Shown here in pieces: positions 27,346 through 39,382 of a stretch of 64,000 nt of DNA. The stretch is from the NCBI RefSeq assembly GCF_014138265.1, contig NZ_JACGXL010000001.1:1-64000 (forward strand). The letters run 5' to 3'. A program made the translations under genes and the position numbers. The notes below the pieces were generated by a model. It was not told the DNA's origin. It was given only the letters and a program-made list of their open reading frames with translations, and did no database searches. How positions within the stretch are numbered: the stretch's first letter is position 1; every line of letters starts with the position of its first letter. Origin of the DNA: Dokdonella fugitiva (lineage in GTDB: Bacteria; Pseudomonadota; Gammaproteobacteria; Xanthomonadales; Rhodanobacteraceae).

Positions 27346-28605
27346 ATGAAAATCGAAGCGTTCCTGCTCGCGATGGTGCTGATCCTCGCCGCGCCGTTCC
27401 TGCTGTGGCGCCTGCTCGGGCTGGAGCGCTTCTTTCCGATCGTCGTCGTGCAGATCGTCAGCGGCATCCTGCTCGGGCCTGGCGTGCTCGGCCGCGCGTT
27501 CCCCGGCTATTACGCCGCGGTGTTCACGCCCGAAGCCGTCGGAGCGCTCGGCGGCATCGCATCCTGGGCGGTGATGATATTCGTCGCACTGGCCGGCATC
27601 GAACTCGACATGCATGCCGCCTGGAACGACAGACGCGAGAGCTTCATCACGGCCGGTCTGGCGCTCGGCACGCCCTTGTTGTGCGGATCCGTCGCGGGCG
27701 CGTGCCTGCTCGCGTTCGACGGGTGGATCGGTGCGGACGCGTCCGCACCGCAGTTCGTGCTGGGCGTCGGCATGGCGTGCGCGGTGACGGCCTTGCCGAT
27801 CCTGGTCCTCCTGATGGAGCGTCTCGGTATCCTGCACGCGCCGCTCGGGCAGCGCATCCTGCGTTACGCGAGCGTCGACGACGTCGTGATCTGGGCGGTA
27901 CTCGCACTGATCCTCGTCGATTGGTCGCGCCTCGCCGCGCAGGCTTGTTTTCTGCTCGCGTTCCCCCTCGCTGCCTTCGCCTTCCGCGGCCTGATGCGCC
28001 GCTTCGGCGAAGACGATCGCTGGTTCGCGGTACTCGTCTGGATACCGGTATGCGCCGTGGCGGCGGACGTGGCCGGTCTGCATTTCATGGTCGGGGCCTT
28101 CCTTGCCGGTGCCGTCGTCGATGCGGGGTGGTTAGGGCGCACGCGGCTCGACGCGATGCGGCACGACGTGCTGCTCGCGTTCATGCCCGTGTTCTTCCTG
28201 TCGACCGGCCTGCGCACGCACTGGAGCATGAGCGGGCGTGCAGTGCTGCTGGCTACGGCCGCCCTGTTGCTCGCATCGGTCGGCGGAAAGTTGATCGGCG
28301 CCCGCCTCGCCGCGAAGGTGCTGCGATGGCCGGTCCTCGAGGGCAGGATCGTCGGCTGGCTGCTGCAGACCAAGGCGCTGATCATGATCATCTTCGCGTC
28401 GGTCCTGCTCGATCGCGCGATCATCAGTGCGGCGACGTTCACGGCCCTGCTCCTGATGGCTGTTGCAAGCACGATGCTGACCGTGCCCGTGGTCGCGCCT
28501 TTGCTCGCGCGGCTACGGCACGCCGAGCGCTCCCATGCCTGTCGCGCGACCGTTGCGAGCGTGCCGGCCGAATTGCCCGATCGACGCGCCAGGAGATATG
28601 CATGA
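27346..28605 (+). CDS. CPA2-type cation:proton antiporter
   Basis: 419 residues, about 12-13 hydrophobic helices, no C-terminal RCK/TrkA domain. The ion-site region SVDDVVIW at about residues 175-182 carries the paired acidic residues of the Na+/H+ exchanger (Kef/Nap-like) family, with LAGIELD upstream. It exchanges Na+ or K+ for H+ across the inner membrane. It follows the glucosidase by 18 bases and overlaps the next gene by four, so it belongs to the sugar operon; why is unclear. It could balance protons or sodium used by the symporters. Confidence 0.85.
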   Translation: MKIEAFLLAMVLILAAPFLLWRLLGLERFFPIVVVQIVSGILLGPGVLGRAFPGYYAAVFTPEAVGALGGIASWAVMIFVALAGIELDMHAAWNDRRESFITAGLALGTPLLCGSVAGACLLAFDGWIGADASAPQFVLGVGMACAVTALPILVLLMERLGILHAPLGQRILRYASVDDVVIWAVLALILVDWSRLAAQACFLLAFPLAAFAFRGLMRRFGEDDRWFAVLVWIPVCAVAADVAGLHFMVGAFLAGAVVDAGWLGRTRLDAMRHDVLLAFMPVFFLSTGLRTHWSMSGRAVLLATAALLLASVGGKLIGARLAAKVLRWPVLEGRIVGWLLQTKALIMIIFASVLLDRAIISAATFTALLLMAVASTMLTVPVVAPLLARLRHAERSHACRATVASVPAELPDRRARRYA

Positions 28606-29990
28606 ATGCCGCAACACCCAGCGTCACCGCTCGCCCTGGTGCGACCGCATTGGTCACTTGCGTGCTCGCCGCGCTGGCAGGGCTGATGTTCGGCCTCGAT
28701 ATCGGCGTCATTTCCGGTGCGACCCAGTTCATCCAGGCCGAATTCGGAATCCCCGACGACACGATCGAATGGATCGTCAGCGCGATGATGTTCGGCGCTG
28801 CGGTCGGTGCCGCGGCGGCCGGCTGGATGTCCAATGCGCTCGGGCGAAAGCGTTCACTGCAGCTGGGCGCGGCCCTGTTCGTGGTCGGCTCTCTCTTGTG
28901 CGGCATGGCGCCTTCGCCGTCGAGCCTGATTGTTGCGCGTTTCGTGCTCGGTCTGGCGATCGGTCTGGCCGCGTTCGCCGCACCCCTCTACCTCGCCGAG
29001 GTCGCGCCCGAGGACACGCGCGGCGCGATGATCTCGTTGTACCAGCTGATGATAACGATCGGCATCCTTGTCGCGTTCCTGTCGGACACGGCATTCAGCT
29101 ATTCGGGTAGCTGGCGCTGGATGCTCGGCATCATTGCATTGCCCGGCATCCTGTTCCTGCTTGGCCTTGTGCTGCTGCCCGACAGCCCTCGCTGGTTGCT
29201 CATGCGCAATCGTCGCGAGGAAGCACTGCAAGTACTCGCGCGCTTGCGACGCGATCCGCAACTGGTCGCCCGCGAGGCGGCGGATATCGAGGAGCAGCTG
29301 CGCACGCCGCAGACCGGCTGGCGGCTGTTCCTCGAGAACGCCAACTTCCGTCGGTCGGTCTTCCTGGGAATCATGCTGCAGCTCGTGCAGCAATTCACCG
29401 GCATGAACGTCGTCATGTACTACGCGCCACGCATCTTCCACGACATGGGCTACGATACGGCGTCGCAGATGTGGTTCACCGCGATCGTCGGTGCGACCAA
29501 CGTGCTTGCGACCTTCATCGCGATCGCCTGGGTCGACCGTTGGGGTCGCAAGCCGATCCTGTACGTCGGCTTCGCCGTGATGGCCCTCGGCCTCGGCGTA
29601 GTCGGCACGTTGATGGACGGCGGCATCGCCGGTCGTGCACAGCAACTTGTCGCGGTCGGCATGCTGCTGCTGTTCATCGTCGGGTTCGCCATGTCGGCAG
29701 GGCCGTTGATCTGGGTACTGTGTTCGGAGATCCAGCCGCTGAAGGGCAGGGACTTCGGCATCGCCTGCTCGACCGTCACCAACTGGATCGCGAACATGGC
29801 CGTCGGGGCGACGTTCCTGTCGCTACTCAACGGCATCGGCCATGCCGCGACGTTCTGGCTCTATGCCGCGCTCAACCTCGCTTTCATCGGGCTCACCTGG
29901 GCGCTCGTTCCGGAGACCAGCGGCGTTACGCTGGAGCAGGTGGAGCGCAAACTGATGCGCGGCGTACGCCTGCGCGACATCGGCCGCTGA
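28602..29990 (+). CDS. MFS sugar porter, GalP/XylE-like
   Basis: 462 residues, 12 membrane spans. Sugar-porter signatures: GLMFGLDIGVISGA in helix 1, the loop GWMSNALGRKRSL, PLYLAEVAPEDTRG, the PDSPRWLL motif, the QQFTGMNVVMYYAP sequence in helix 7 and VPETSGVTLE in the tail. These mediate H+-coupled import of hexoses or pentoses. The ATG overlaps the antiporter stop (ATGA), with AGGAGA ahead. It probably imports the glucose freed by the GH1 enzyme. Confidence 0.94.
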   Translation: MNAATPSVTARPGATALVTCVLAALAGLMFGLDIGVISGATQFIQAEFGIPDDTIEWIVSAMMFGAAVGAAAAGWMSNALGRKRSLQLGAALFVVGSLLCGMAPSPSSLIVARFVLGLAIGLAAFAAPLYLAEVAPEDTRGAMISLYQLMITIGILVAFLSDTAFSYSGSWRWMLGIIALPGILFLLGLVLLPDSPRWLLMRNRREEALQVLARLRRDPQLVAREAADIEEQLRTPQTGWRLFLENANFRRSVFLGIMLQLVQQFTGMNVVMYYAPRIFHDMGYDTASQMWFTAIVGATNVLATFIAIAWVDRWGRKPILYVGFAVMALGLGVVGTLMDGGIAGRAQQLVAVGMLLLFIVGFAMSAGPLIWVLCSEIQPLKGRDFGIACSTVTNWIANMAVGATFLSLLNGIGHAATFWLYAALNLAFIGLTWALVPETSGVTLEQVERKLMRGVRLRDIGR

Positions 29991-30091
29991 CTGCGCCGAT
30001 CCCGCCGTGCCTCCGGGCATGACTTCCGCGCTATTGTGCCGGTGCCTGGCGGCGCCCATGAAGGGGGCGTCACTTCAACCGGAGAGAGCAG

Positions 30092-30517
30092 ATGAGCGAG
30101 AAGGATGCTGGCGTCGGCGATGGCGCCGCGGTGCCCGAAACGACCACCTTGCCGGCCGCGCAGTCGAACGACGACCGTACCTGGGCGTTGATCGGCCACC
30201 TGTCCGCGTTCAGCGCGTTCATCACGGGCATCGGCTGCGTGATCGGGCCGCTCATCGTCTGGCTCGTCAAGCGCGACACCTTGCCGTTCGCGGCGGACCA
30301 GGCGAAGGAAGCGCTGAACTTCAACATCACCGCGATCATCGTCGCGGCGGCGTTGTGGATCGTCACGATCGGCACGTTCTTCATCGGCGCACTGCTCACC
30401 GTGCCGATCGGCCTGCTGTTGTTCGTCGCATGGTTCGTGCTGACGATCATCGCCGCGATCAAGGCGAACGAAGGCGTCGCCTACCGCTACCCGTTCGCGC
30501 TGCGCCTGGTGAAGTGA
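30092..30517 (+). CDS. DUF4870 (Tic20-like) membrane protein
   Basis: 141 residues. A hydrophilic N-terminal arm (to about 28) is followed by SNDDRTWALIGHLSAFSAF and three to four membrane spans with the family motif FAADQAKEALNFNIT and a final LTIIAAIKANEG. Function of the family is not known. CGGAGAGAG lies before the ATG. The gene's 5' end and leader have a decayed copy at 18493-18692, 11 kb away. It converges on ispA with 19 bases between the stops. Confidence 0.85.
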   Translation: MSEKDAGVGDGAAVPETTTLPAAQSNDDRTWALIGHLSAFSAFITGIGCVIGPLIVWLVKRDTLPFAADQAKEALNFNITAIIVAAALWIVTIGTFFIGALLTVPIGLLLFVAWFVLTIIAAIKANEGVAYRYPFALRLVK

Positions 30518-30524
30518 ACGTCGC

Positions 30525-30551
30525 GGGCGCGCCGCCTCAGCTGGCGCGCCC
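30525..30551. repeat. GC-only hairpin between convergent DUF4870 and ispA genes
   Basis: Perfect 9-base arms GGGCGCGCC at 30525-30533 and its complement at 30543-30551 with a 9-base loop that contains the ispA stop. Lying exactly between convergent stops it may act as a two-way transcription barrier, but there is no T run on either side. Confidence 0.5.
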
Positions 30552-31430
30552 GGAGACGAAGCGGGCGAGGTCGCTGAGCGCGTCGACGCGCGCATCGAGC
30601 GGTTCGATCGCGGCGAGCGCTCGTGCAGTGAGCGTCGCGAGTTCGGCGCGCGAGGCGTCGATACCGAGGATCGCCGGATAGGTCGGCTTGTTCGCCGCGA
30701 CGTCCTTGCCGGCGGTCTTGCCGAGTTGCGCGGTGTCGGCCTCGATGTCGAGCAGGTCGTCGCGGATCTGGAACGCGAGCCCGATCGCGTGACCGTAGGT
30801 TTCGAGCGCGTCGAGCGCGCGCGCGTCGCGCACGCCCGCGGCGAGCGCGCCGAGGCGCACGGATGCGCGAATCAGCGCGCCGGTCTTGTGCACGTGCATG
30901 CGCTCGAGTTCCGCCGCGTCGAGCACGTGGCCGACCGCAGCCAGGTCGAACGCCTGGCCGCCGGCCATGCCGTGCGAGCCGCAGGCGCCAGCGAGCGTGC
31001 GCAGCATTGCGAGGTGGTTGGCAGGATCGGCGGCGAGCGCGGGATCATTCGCGAGCACCTCGAATGCGAGCGCCTGCAGCGCGTCGCCGGCGAGGATCGC
31101 CATCGCTTCGCCGAACACGACGTGGCAGGTCGGCCGACCGCGCCGCAGGTCGTCGTCGTCCATCGCCGGCAGGTCGTCGTGCACGAGCGAATAGGCATGG
31201 ATGAGCTCGACCGCGGCCGCCGACGCATCGAGGCGATCCGGCGCGGCGCCGAACGCGCGGCCGGTCGCATAGACGAGCAACGGCCGCAACCGCTTGCCGC
31301 CGCCGAGCACGGCATAACGCATCGCGCGATGCAGCTCGACGGGTGGCTGCGCCTCGTCCGGCACCGCACGCGCGAGCGCCTCGTCCGCGCGTGCAGACAG
31401 CGCCACAAGTTCAGGTGTCAGCTCGTTCAC
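30537..31430 (-). CDS. ispA: (2E,6E)-farnesyl diphosphate synthase
   Basis: 297 residues from GTG at 31430. The prenyltransferase core is complete: GGGKRLRPLLVYATG, the first Asp-rich motif DDLPAMDDDD, HKTGALI, and the second motif FQIRDDLLD. It condenses IPP with DMAPP/GPP to give C15-PP for ubiquinone, undecaprenyl and hopanoid synthesis. Start: the protein from VNELTPELVAL matches the family N terminus; the ATG at 31517 would add 29 odd residues. It is last in tdh-tilS-xseB-ispA, but a 176-base gap separates it from xseB, where tight coupling is usual. No dxs follows. Confidence 0.93.
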   Translation of the reverse strand: MNELTPELVALSARADEALARAVPDEAQPPVELHRAMRYAVLGGGKRLRPLLVYATGRAFGAAPDRLDASAAAVELIHAYSLVHDDLPAMDDDDLRRGRPTCHVVFGEAMAILAGDALQALAFEVLANDPALAADPANHLAMLRTLAGACGSHGMAGGQAFDLAAVGHVLDAAELERMHVHKTGALIRASVRLGALAAGVRDARALDALETYGHAIGLAFQIRDDLLDIEADTAQLGKTAGKDVAANKPTYPAILGIDASRAELATLTARALAAIEPLDARVDALSDLARFVSGRAS

Positions 31431-31507
31431 GCGGGAAGTATGCTCTCGATGAAGCGCGGCGAAGCCGGATACATGGCCCGTCCGCGCAGTAATGCTCTTG
31501 ATGAAAA
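31428..31507 (-). repeat. imperfect direct repeat upstream of ispA
   Basis: The segment 31428-31454 and the segment 31482-31507 resemble each other on the minus strand (TTCATCGAGAGCATACT versus TTCATCAAGAGCATTACT, each followed by a CGCG run), 54 bases apart. The second copy contains the ispA start. It may be a small local duplication that lengthened the xseB-ispA gap. Confidence 0.45.
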
Positions 31508-31606
31508 GTGCGGCCATGGATGGCCGCTGTGGATTTCCGGACCTGCAGACGTACCAAACGAATCTCGACGTTCCGTCGAAGCCGCGATCAGGGACGATCG
31601 CAAAAG

Positions 31607-31858
31607 CTAAGGCACGTCGGGATCGAAGGGCTGCGCGTTCTCCGGCGCCGCCGGATCCAGCAACTGGTTCACGCGCAGCTTGGCCTGGTCGAGCGCGCCC
31701 TGGCAGTTCCGGTACAGCGCGATGCCGCGCTCGAACGACTGCAGCGATTCGTCGAGGCTGAGATCGCCCTGTTCCATGCGGCCGACGAGCTGTTCGAGTT
31801 CGTCGAGGGACTTCTCGAAATCGGCGACCTGCGAGGTTTCGGCGGCGGGCTTTGGCAT
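31607..31858 (-). CDS. xseB: exodeoxyribonuclease VII small subunit
   Basis: 83 residues with the short helical-hairpin signature of Xse[21 protein letters not shown], then [19 protein letters not shown]. It pairs with XseA (not in this window) to degrade single-stranded DNA. It starts 11 bases after the tilS stop. Confidence 0.94.
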   Translation of the reverse strand: MPKPAAETSQVADFEKSLDELEQLVGRMEQGDLSLDESLQSFERGIALYRNCQGALDQAKLRVNQLLDPAAPENAQPFDPDVP

Positions 31859-31869
31859 GGGCGCGAAAA

Positions 31870-33249
31870 CTAGCTCAGCGCGTCCGCAAGATCAATCGCG
31901 AGCTGGCCACCGCCGCGGCGCGTACCGCCCTCGGCGGGCGTCCATTCGAAGCGCGCGCCGATCGGTTCGAGCAGGGCGGCGCCGGCCTCGCTGAGCCAGA
32001 TGTCGGCGACCGCGACGAGCGCGCCGTCGGCGTCGAATGCGAGCGGTAGTCGCCCGCGCTTCCACGGCGGCACGCCGGCCTCCTGGAACAGGTCGCGCAG
32101 TTCGCGCGTGCGCCCGCCGCTGGACAGGCGCAGGCTTTCGCCGCCGCGCCGGAAACGCACCTGCAGCGGCGTCGCCAGCCGCGCCTCGCCCGCGGCCGCG
32201 CGCAGGCGCAGCACGCCGAGGTCGAGCGGCAGCGCGAGCGGGCCGCCGTCGAACGCGCCGACCCATTCGAGCGGAGGGAACTGCAGCGGCGCGAGCGCGT
32301 GCAGCAGGTCGCGGTAGCGGCGCACCTCGGTACCCGGCCAGCGCACGCACGGCTGGCGGTCCTCGCCGGCTTCGCCGAGCTGGCGCACCAGTTCGGCGGC
32401 CTGGTAGTGGGTCGGCTCCGGCAGGTCGAGCGCGCGCAGCCAGCGACGCAGCACCGGATCGCGCAGCGCGGTCGGCAGCGCGAGCCACTCGCGGAACTGC
32501 AGGGTCGACGGATCCAGGCCCTGGATGCGCGCGAGCGCGCGCTCGGCTTCCACTTCGATGAACTCCGCCGCCGCGCGCGCCCACGCGGCGCTCTGCGCGA
32601 TGCTGCTCTCGGCCTCGGGCCAGCGTGCGCTGATGCGCGGCATCACCTGCATGCGCAGGTAGTTGCGGTCGATCGTCTGGTCCGCGTTGCTCGGGTCGGC
32701 GATCCAGCCCAGGCGATGCTGCTCGGCGTACTCGCGCAGCGCCGCGCGCGGCAGCAGCAGCAGAGGGCGCCAGGCGAAGCCGCGGCCGAGGCGGCGCAGC
32801 GGGCGCATCGCGCCGATGCCCTCGGGGCCGGCGCCGCGCAGCAGCTTGAGCAGCACGGTTTCGGCCTGGTCGTCGCGATGATGGGCGAGCGCGACGATCT
32901 CGCCGGGCGACAACAGGGTTTCGATCGCTTCGTAGCGCGCCCGCCGTGCGCTCGCTTCGAGGCCGAGGCCGGGGCTGCGCACGACGTCGACCGCGCGCAC
33001 GACGAGTTCGACGCCGAGCGCGTCGGCGAATTCGCGGCAGCGGCGCGCCCACGCCTCGCTGTCCTCGTGCAGGCCATGGTCGACGTGCACCGCGCGTAGG
33101 CCGCGGGCGCGCACCGCTTCCGACTGCGCAAGCGCGTGCAGCAGCACCATCGAATCGAGGCCGCCGCTGAACGCGGCGAGGATCGGCGTCTGCGGCAGCT
33201 CGGCGAGCGCCGATTCGAGGATGTCGCGGATACGGCGGCTCGGCGTCAT
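31870..33249 (-). CDS. tilS: tRNA(Ile)-lysidine synthetase
   Basis: 459 residues. PP-loop [14 protein letters not shown] at about 26-39, conserved [27 protein letters not shown] and [14 protein letters not shown], then the TilS substrate-binding and C-terminal domains. It places lysidine at C34 of the CAU anticodon so that tRNA-Ile reads AUA. Essential in most bacteria. Here it is coupled to xseB (11 bases) and follows tdh (19 bases); in many relatives it follows accA. Confidence 0.95.
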   Translation of the reverse strand: MTPSRRIRDILESALAELPQTPILAAFSGGLDSMVLLHALAQSEAVRARGLRAVHVDHGLHEDSEAWARRCREFADALGVELVVRAVDVVRSPGLGLEASARRARYEAIETLLSPGEIVALAHHRDDQAETVLLKLLRGAGPEGIGAMRPLRRLGRGFAWRPLLLLPRAALREYAEQHRLGWIADPSNADQTIDRNYLRMQVMPRISARWPEAESSIAQSAAWARAAAEFIEVEAERALARIQGLDPSTLQFREWLALPTALRDPVLRRWLRALDLPEPTHYQAAELVRQLGEAGEDRQPCVRWPGTEVRRYRDLLHALAPLQFPPLEWVGAFDGGPLALPLDLGVLRLRAAAGEARLATPLQVRFRRGGESLRLSSGGRTRELRDLFQEAGVPPWKRGRLPLAFDADGALVAVADIWLSEAGAALLEPIGARFEWTPAEGGTRRGGGQLAIDLADALS

Positions 33250-33268
33250 GACGATCGTCCTCGGCGCG

Positions 33269-34303
33269 TCAGGCCCAGGAACAGACCACCTTGCCGCAGT
33301 TGCCCGAATCCATGAGGTCGAAACCCTTCTGGAAGTCGTCGATGTGGATCTGGTGCGTGAGCACCTTCTGCAACGGGAAGCCGGTCAACACCATCTGCGT
33401 CATCTTGTACCAGGTCTCGTACATGCGCCGGCCGTAGATGCCGTGCAGGGTGAGGCCCTTGAAGATGACCTTGTCCCAGTCGATGCCCGCGCCGTTCGGC
33501 AGGATGCCGAGCAGGGCGACCTTGCCGCCGTGGTACATGCAGTCGAGCATGTCGCTGAACGCGCGCGGATTGCCGCTCATCTCGAGGGCGACGTCGAAGC
33601 CCTCCATGTGCAGGTCCTTGACGACGTCCTTGAGCGACTGCTTGGACACGTTGACGACGCGCGTCGCGCCCATGTCGGCGGCGAGCTTGAGGCGGTAGTC
33701 GTTGACGTCGGTGACGACGACGTTGCGCGCGCCGACGTGCTTGCAGATGCCGGCGGCGATGATGCCGATCGGGCCGGCGCCGGTGATCAGCACGTCCTCG
33801 CCGATGACGTCGAACTCGAGCGCGCAGTGCGCGGCGTTGCCGTACGGGTCGAAGAACGCGGCGAGCTCGCTCGGGATCTGGTCCGGGATCGGCCACAGGT
33901 TCGAGGCCGGCACGGACACGAACTCGGCGAACGCGCCGTTGCGATTGACGCCGATGCCGACCGTGTTCGGGCACAGGTGCTGCTTGCCGGCACGGCAGTT
34001 GCGGCAGACGCCGCAGACGATGTGCCCTTCCGCCGACACGCGCTGGCCGAGGCTGTAGCCGCGCACGCCCGCGCCCATGTCGACGACGCGGCCGACGAAT
34101 TCGTGGCCGATCACCAGGCCCGGCTTGATCACGCGCTGCGACCAATCGTCCCACTTGTAGATGTGCAGGTCGGTGCCGCAGATCGCGGTCTTCTCGAGCT
34201 TGATCAGCACGTCGTTCGGGCCGATCTCCGGAACCGGGACCTCCTCCATCCAGATTCCGCGCGCGGCTTCGCGCTTGACCAGGGCCTTCATCATCTGCGA
34301 CAT
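33269..34303 (-). CDS. tdh: L-threonine 3-dehydrogenase
   Basis: 344 residues. Zinc alcohol dehydrogenase family: catalytic site [21 protein letters not shown], the structural zinc cysteines C-x2-C-x2-C-x7-C ([15 protein letters not shown]) and NAD-binding GAGPIGI. Close to E. coli Tdh in length and in the motif [14 protein letters not shown]. It oxidises threonine to 2-amino-3-ketobutyrate. The usual partner kbl is not adjacent. The ATG at 34303 begins [10 protein letters not shown]. Transcribed from a promoter in the 144-base gap after the copper ATPase gene. Confidence 0.96.
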   Translation of the reverse strand: MSQMMKALVKREAARGIWMEEVPVPEIGPNDVLIKLEKTAICGTDLHIYKWDDWSQRVIKPGLVIGHEFVGRVVDMGAGVRGYSLGQRVSAEGHIVCGVCRNCRAGKQHLCPNTVGIGVNRNGAFAEFVSVPASNLWPIPDQIPSELAAFFDPYGNAAHCALEFDVIGEDVLITGAGPIGIIAAGICKHVGARNVVVTDVNDYRLKLAADMGATRVVNVSKQSLKDVVKDLHMEGFDVALEMSGNPRAFSDMLDCMYHGGKVALLGILPNGAGIDWDKVIFKGLTLHGIYGRRMYETWYKMTQMVLTGFPLQKVLTHQIHIDDFQKGFDLMDSGNCGKVVCSWA

Positions 34304-34340
34304 GGACGTACTCGCTCGGTGCGGTAGGGCGAACCGCGGG

Positions 34341-34346
34341 ATTATA
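34341..34346 (-). promoter_or_regulatory. -10 element upstream of tdh
   Basis: Perfect TATAAT on the minus strand at 34346-34341, 37 bases before the tdh start, in otherwise GC-rich DNA. The -35 region 17-18 bases upstream (GCACGG/TGCACG) is poor, so activator help or a weak basal promoter is possible. Confidence 0.5.
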
Positions 34347-34447
34347 CGTCCTGCACCGGCATGCCGTGCAGCCGGCACGGGTGCCCGCGCGTGGATCCGC
34401 CGGCGAGCCACGGCGCCTGCACCGACGCACGGTCGCGGCCGGCCTTG

Positions 34448-36828
<2,381 letters not shown>

Positions 36829-36832
<4 letters not shown>

Positions 36833-37254
36833 GGGCTCTCCTTGTCGCCGAGCGCGGCGAGGATCGGGCAGGTGTCCGGCGGGCCGTGGCCGGGGCAGGC
36901 GTCGACGAGCTTCTTCAGGCCGCGCTGCACGCGACGCAACTCGGCGATGCGCCGTTCGACGTCGGCGAGTCGGGCCTCGGCGCGCTGGCGAGCGCCCTGC
37001 GTGCCGTGGCGGCCGTCGGCCGAAAGGGCGAGCAGGTCGCGCACGTCGTCGAGGCTGAAGCCGAGATCACGCGCGCGCCGGATGAAGCGCAGGCGCGTCG
37101 CGCTCGCGTCGTCGTAACGCCTGTAACCGCTTTCATTGCGCGCCGGGGCGGGCAACAGGCCTTCGCGCTCGTAGTAGCGCACGGTGTCGATGCCGACGCC
37201 GGCGGCCGCCGCGAGCCGCCCGATCGTCACGAAATTGCGATGGTTGGTGTTCAT
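36829..37254 (-). CDS. MerR-family heavy-metal-responsive regulator (CueR/HmrR-like)
   Basis: 141 residues from the ATG at 37254; the longer ORF to 37356 runs through the promoter. The winged HTH begins [23 protein letters not shown], followed by the long dimerisation helix and a C-terminal metal loop [10 protein letters not shown] followed by PIL. The two loop Cys are separated by eight residues, one more than I recall for CueR, with a His inside, so the metal could be copper or another soft ion. It activates its own operon with the downstream ATPase by twisting a promoter with an over-long spacer. Confidence 0.92.
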
Positions 37255-37262
37255 GCGCCGCA

Positions 37263-37293
37263 GCGTAAACCTTGGACCCGGGTCCAGGGTCAA
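37263..37293 (-). promoter_or_regulatory. MerR-type operator and promoter of the copper operon
   Basis: On the minus strand, -35 TTGACC (37293-37288) and a -10-like TTACGC (37268-37263) are 19 bases apart. The spacer is filled by a perfect 14-base palindrome TGGACCCGGGTCCA (37273-37286). Long spacer plus dyad is the signature of MerR-activated promoters. It lies nine bases before the regulator start, so the regulator and ATPase share it. Confidence 0.85.
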
Positions 37294-37406
37294 GTCGGCC
37301 GGGCCGCGACAAATGAGAACGGGTCGGCTTGTGCGCCTGCGGCATTGCGCGGACACTAAAGGCCTATGTCATGCAAGTGGCATAGGGGGGAATCGACGGG
37401 GGGTCG

Positions 37407-37949
37407 ATGGATATTCTTGGTTTTCTGAAGCGTCTTTTCGGCGCGGGCGGGGGCGAACGCCCGCCGCCGCAGCGTCGCGCGGGGCCGCGCCTCAATGCGC
37501 GCGGTGGCATGCGCGTGCTCGTCGTCGACGATTCGACCACGGTGGTGACCTTGCTCGGCCGCATGCTGCGGCAGAACGGATACGTCGTGCTCGAAGCGTT
37601 CGACGCGGAGAAGGGCATCGAGCTCGCGCTCGCCGAGCGCCCGGATCTCGTCTTCCTCGACATCGTGCTGCCGGGCATGAGCGGCTTCGCCGCCCTGCGC
37701 CAGTTGCGCCGCCAGCCGGCGACGCGCGACATCCCGATCATCATGATGAGCGGCAACGAGCAGGCGACCGAGCAGTTCTACGCGCAGCGCATCGGCGCGG
37801 ACGACTTCATGAAGAAGCCGTTCTCGCGCTCGGAGGTGTTCATGCGCATCGAGAACCTGCTCGATGTTTCGCTGTTGCCGCGCCGCCACTACATGCACGC
37901 ATCCGCGCAGAGCGTGGCACCGGAATCGGAGTCGTCGACGCTCCCGTGA
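37407..37949 (+). CDS. PilG/PilH-like single-domain response regulator
   Basis: 180 residues. An N-terminal extension ([12 protein letters not shown], then Gly/Arg/Pro-rich to about 33) precedes a receiver domain: [10 protein letters not shown] at 36-45, phosphoacceptor Asp in [13 protein letters not shown] (about 88), MMSGNEQ and the conserved Lys in FMKKPF. A C-terminal tail of about 25 residues follows and no output domain. Such proteins work in twitching or chemotaxis-like pathways; no chemotaxis genes are adjacent. GGGGGG stands before the ATG. An imperfect inverted repeat (CTATGTCA/TGGCATAG, 37363-37385) lies just upstream. Confidence 0.8.
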   Translation: MDILGFLKRLFGAGGGERPPPQRRAGPRLNARGGMRVLVVDDSTTVVTLLGRMLRQNGYVVLEAFDAEKGIELALAERPDLVFLDIVLPGMSGFAALRQLRRQPATRDIPIIMMSGNEQATEQFYAQRIGADDFMKKPFSRSEVFMRIENLLDVSLLPRRHYMHASAQSVAPESESSTLP

Positions 37950-37992
37950 GCCGCGCGCACGTCGTCCGCGACGGTGGCACCCTACGCGAAGC

Positions 37993-38952
37993 ATGAATCG
38001 AACCGACCAGCGCCCGCGCGCGATCTTCCTCATGGGACCGACCGCGAGCGGCAAGACTGCGCTCGCGTGCGCGCTCGCCGACCGCTTCGACGTCGAGCTC
38101 GTCAGCGTCGACTCCGCGCTCGTCTATCGCGGCCTCGACATCGGCGCAGCGAAGCCGGATGCGGCGACGCTCGCGCGCCATCCGCACCGGCTCATCGACA
38201 TCCGTGATCCGGCGCAGGCGTATTCGGCGGCCGATTTCCGCGCCGACGCGCTCGCCGCGATGGACGCGATCACGCGGGCAGGGCGCGTGCCGTTGCTCGT
38301 CGGCGGCACCGGCCTGTACTTCCGCGCGCTCGAACACGGCCTGTCGGCGCTGCCGGACGCGGACCCGGGGATTCGCCGCCGACTCGCCGACGAAGCGGGC
38401 GACCTCGGCTGGGCGGCGCTGCACGAGCGCCTGCGCGGGCTCGATCCGCTCGCGGCCGAGCGGATCCGGCCCGGCGACGCGCAACGCATCCAGCGTGCGC
38501 TCGAAGTCATCGAACTCAGCGGTCGGCCGTTGTCGGCGCAACAGACCGGACCGCGCGAGCGGTTGCGCTGGCGCGTGCTCAAGCTCGCGCTCGTGCCCAC
38601 CGACCGCGCGCCGTTGCACGCGCGCATCGCGCGCCGTTTCGACGCGATGCTCGCCGAAGGCTTCCTCGACGAGGCGCGGCGCCTGCGCGCCGATCCCGCC
38701 TGGCAGGCCGATCTGCCAGCGATGCGCGCGGTCGGCTATCGCCAGGCGTGGCCGCATCTCGCCGGGGACATCGACGCGGCCACGTTCCGCGATCATGCGG
38801 TGTTCGCCACCCGCCAACTCGCGAAACGTCAAATTACATGGCTGCGCAGCGAACTGGACGCGCGCCCGTTCGATCCCGATCGCTGCGCATTGGCCGACGA
38901 TGTGTCCCAAGTCGTGCGCATGTTCGGTCCGAGTGCCGGTCTTTCGACGTAA
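37993..38952 (+). CDS. miaA: tRNA dimethylallyltransferase
   Basis: 319 residues. P-loop [11 protein letters not shown] near residue 15, [46 protein letters not shown] and the [12 protein letters not shown] block at about 280. It adds the prenyl group to A37 of tRNAs reading UNN codons. Followed by hfq 148 bases later, the classical order. The ATG at 37993 follows a weak ribosome-binding site. Confidence 0.96.
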   Translation: MNRTDQRPRAIFLMGPTASGKTALACALADRFDVELVSVDSALVYRGLDIGAAKPDAATLARHPHRLIDIRDPAQAYSAADFRADALAAMDAITRAGRVPLLVGGTGLYFRALEHGLSALPDADPGIRRRLADEAGDLGWAALHERLRGLDPLAAERIRPGDAQRIQRALEVIELSGRPLSAQQTGPRERLRWRVLKLALVPTDRAPLHARIARRFDAMLAEGFLDEARRLRADPAWQADLPAMRAVGYRQAWPHLAGDIDAATFRDHAVFATRQLAKRQITWLRSELDARPFDPDRCALADDVSQVVRMFGPSAGLST

Positions 38953-39100
38953 ATGTGGACGGCGTCGTTTTCTTTTGTGGGAACAAATCGTTAAGATGAT
39001 CGAAACTGAATGCGGGTTGAATCGGACGTGACGCGCGGCTGGGGTAGCGGTCACACGGCCTTTTACCGGTTCGGGGTTCTCGGTGCAGGAGAAGAAGACC

Positions 39101-39382
39101 ATGTCCAAGGGGCAGTCCTTGCAGGATCCGTTTCTGAACGCGTTGCGCCGCGAGCGCATCCCCGTATCCATCTATCTGGTCAATGGCATCAAGCTGCAGG
39201 GCACGGTCGAATCGTTCGACCAGTTCGTCGTGCTGCTGCGCAATACGGTCAGCCAGATGGTCTACAAGCACGCGATCTCGACCGTCGTGCCGTCGCGCAA
39301 CGTGCGCGTGGGCACCGCCGACGGCCACGCTCCGCATGCGGCGCCGACGCCGGAAGCGCACGAGGAAAACGAAGGCGCGTGA
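39101..39382 (+). CDS. hfq: RNA chaperone Hfq
   Basis: 93 residues. The Sm1 motif with [20 protein letters not shown] and the Sm2 motif with [16 protein letters not shown] are complete, followed by an Ala/Pro/Glu-rich acidic tail. The hexameric ring pairs small RNAs with mRNAs. The leader has a GC-poor segment at 38965-39000 (TCTTTTGTGGGAAC, TTAAGATGAT), a likely promoter zone, though I cannot place hexamers with good spacing. AGGAGAAG lies before the ATG. Confidence 0.97.
   Translation: MSKGQSLQDPFLNALRRERIPVSIYLVNGIKLQGTVESFDQFVVLLRNTVSQMVYKHAISTVVPSRNVRVGTADGHAPHAAPTPEAHEENEGA

Noticed and set aside
30000-30040. CATGACTTCCGCGCTATTGTG as a promoter of the DUF4870 gene
   Set aside because: TATTGT has no -35 partner at a proper distance; kept only as part of the fossil comparison.
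37363-37385. CTATGTCA/TGGCATAG dyad before the receiver-protein gene as an operator
   Set aside because: Only 7 of 8 positions pair, there is no adjacent regulator and no promoter hexamers nearby; mentioned in the gene entry only.
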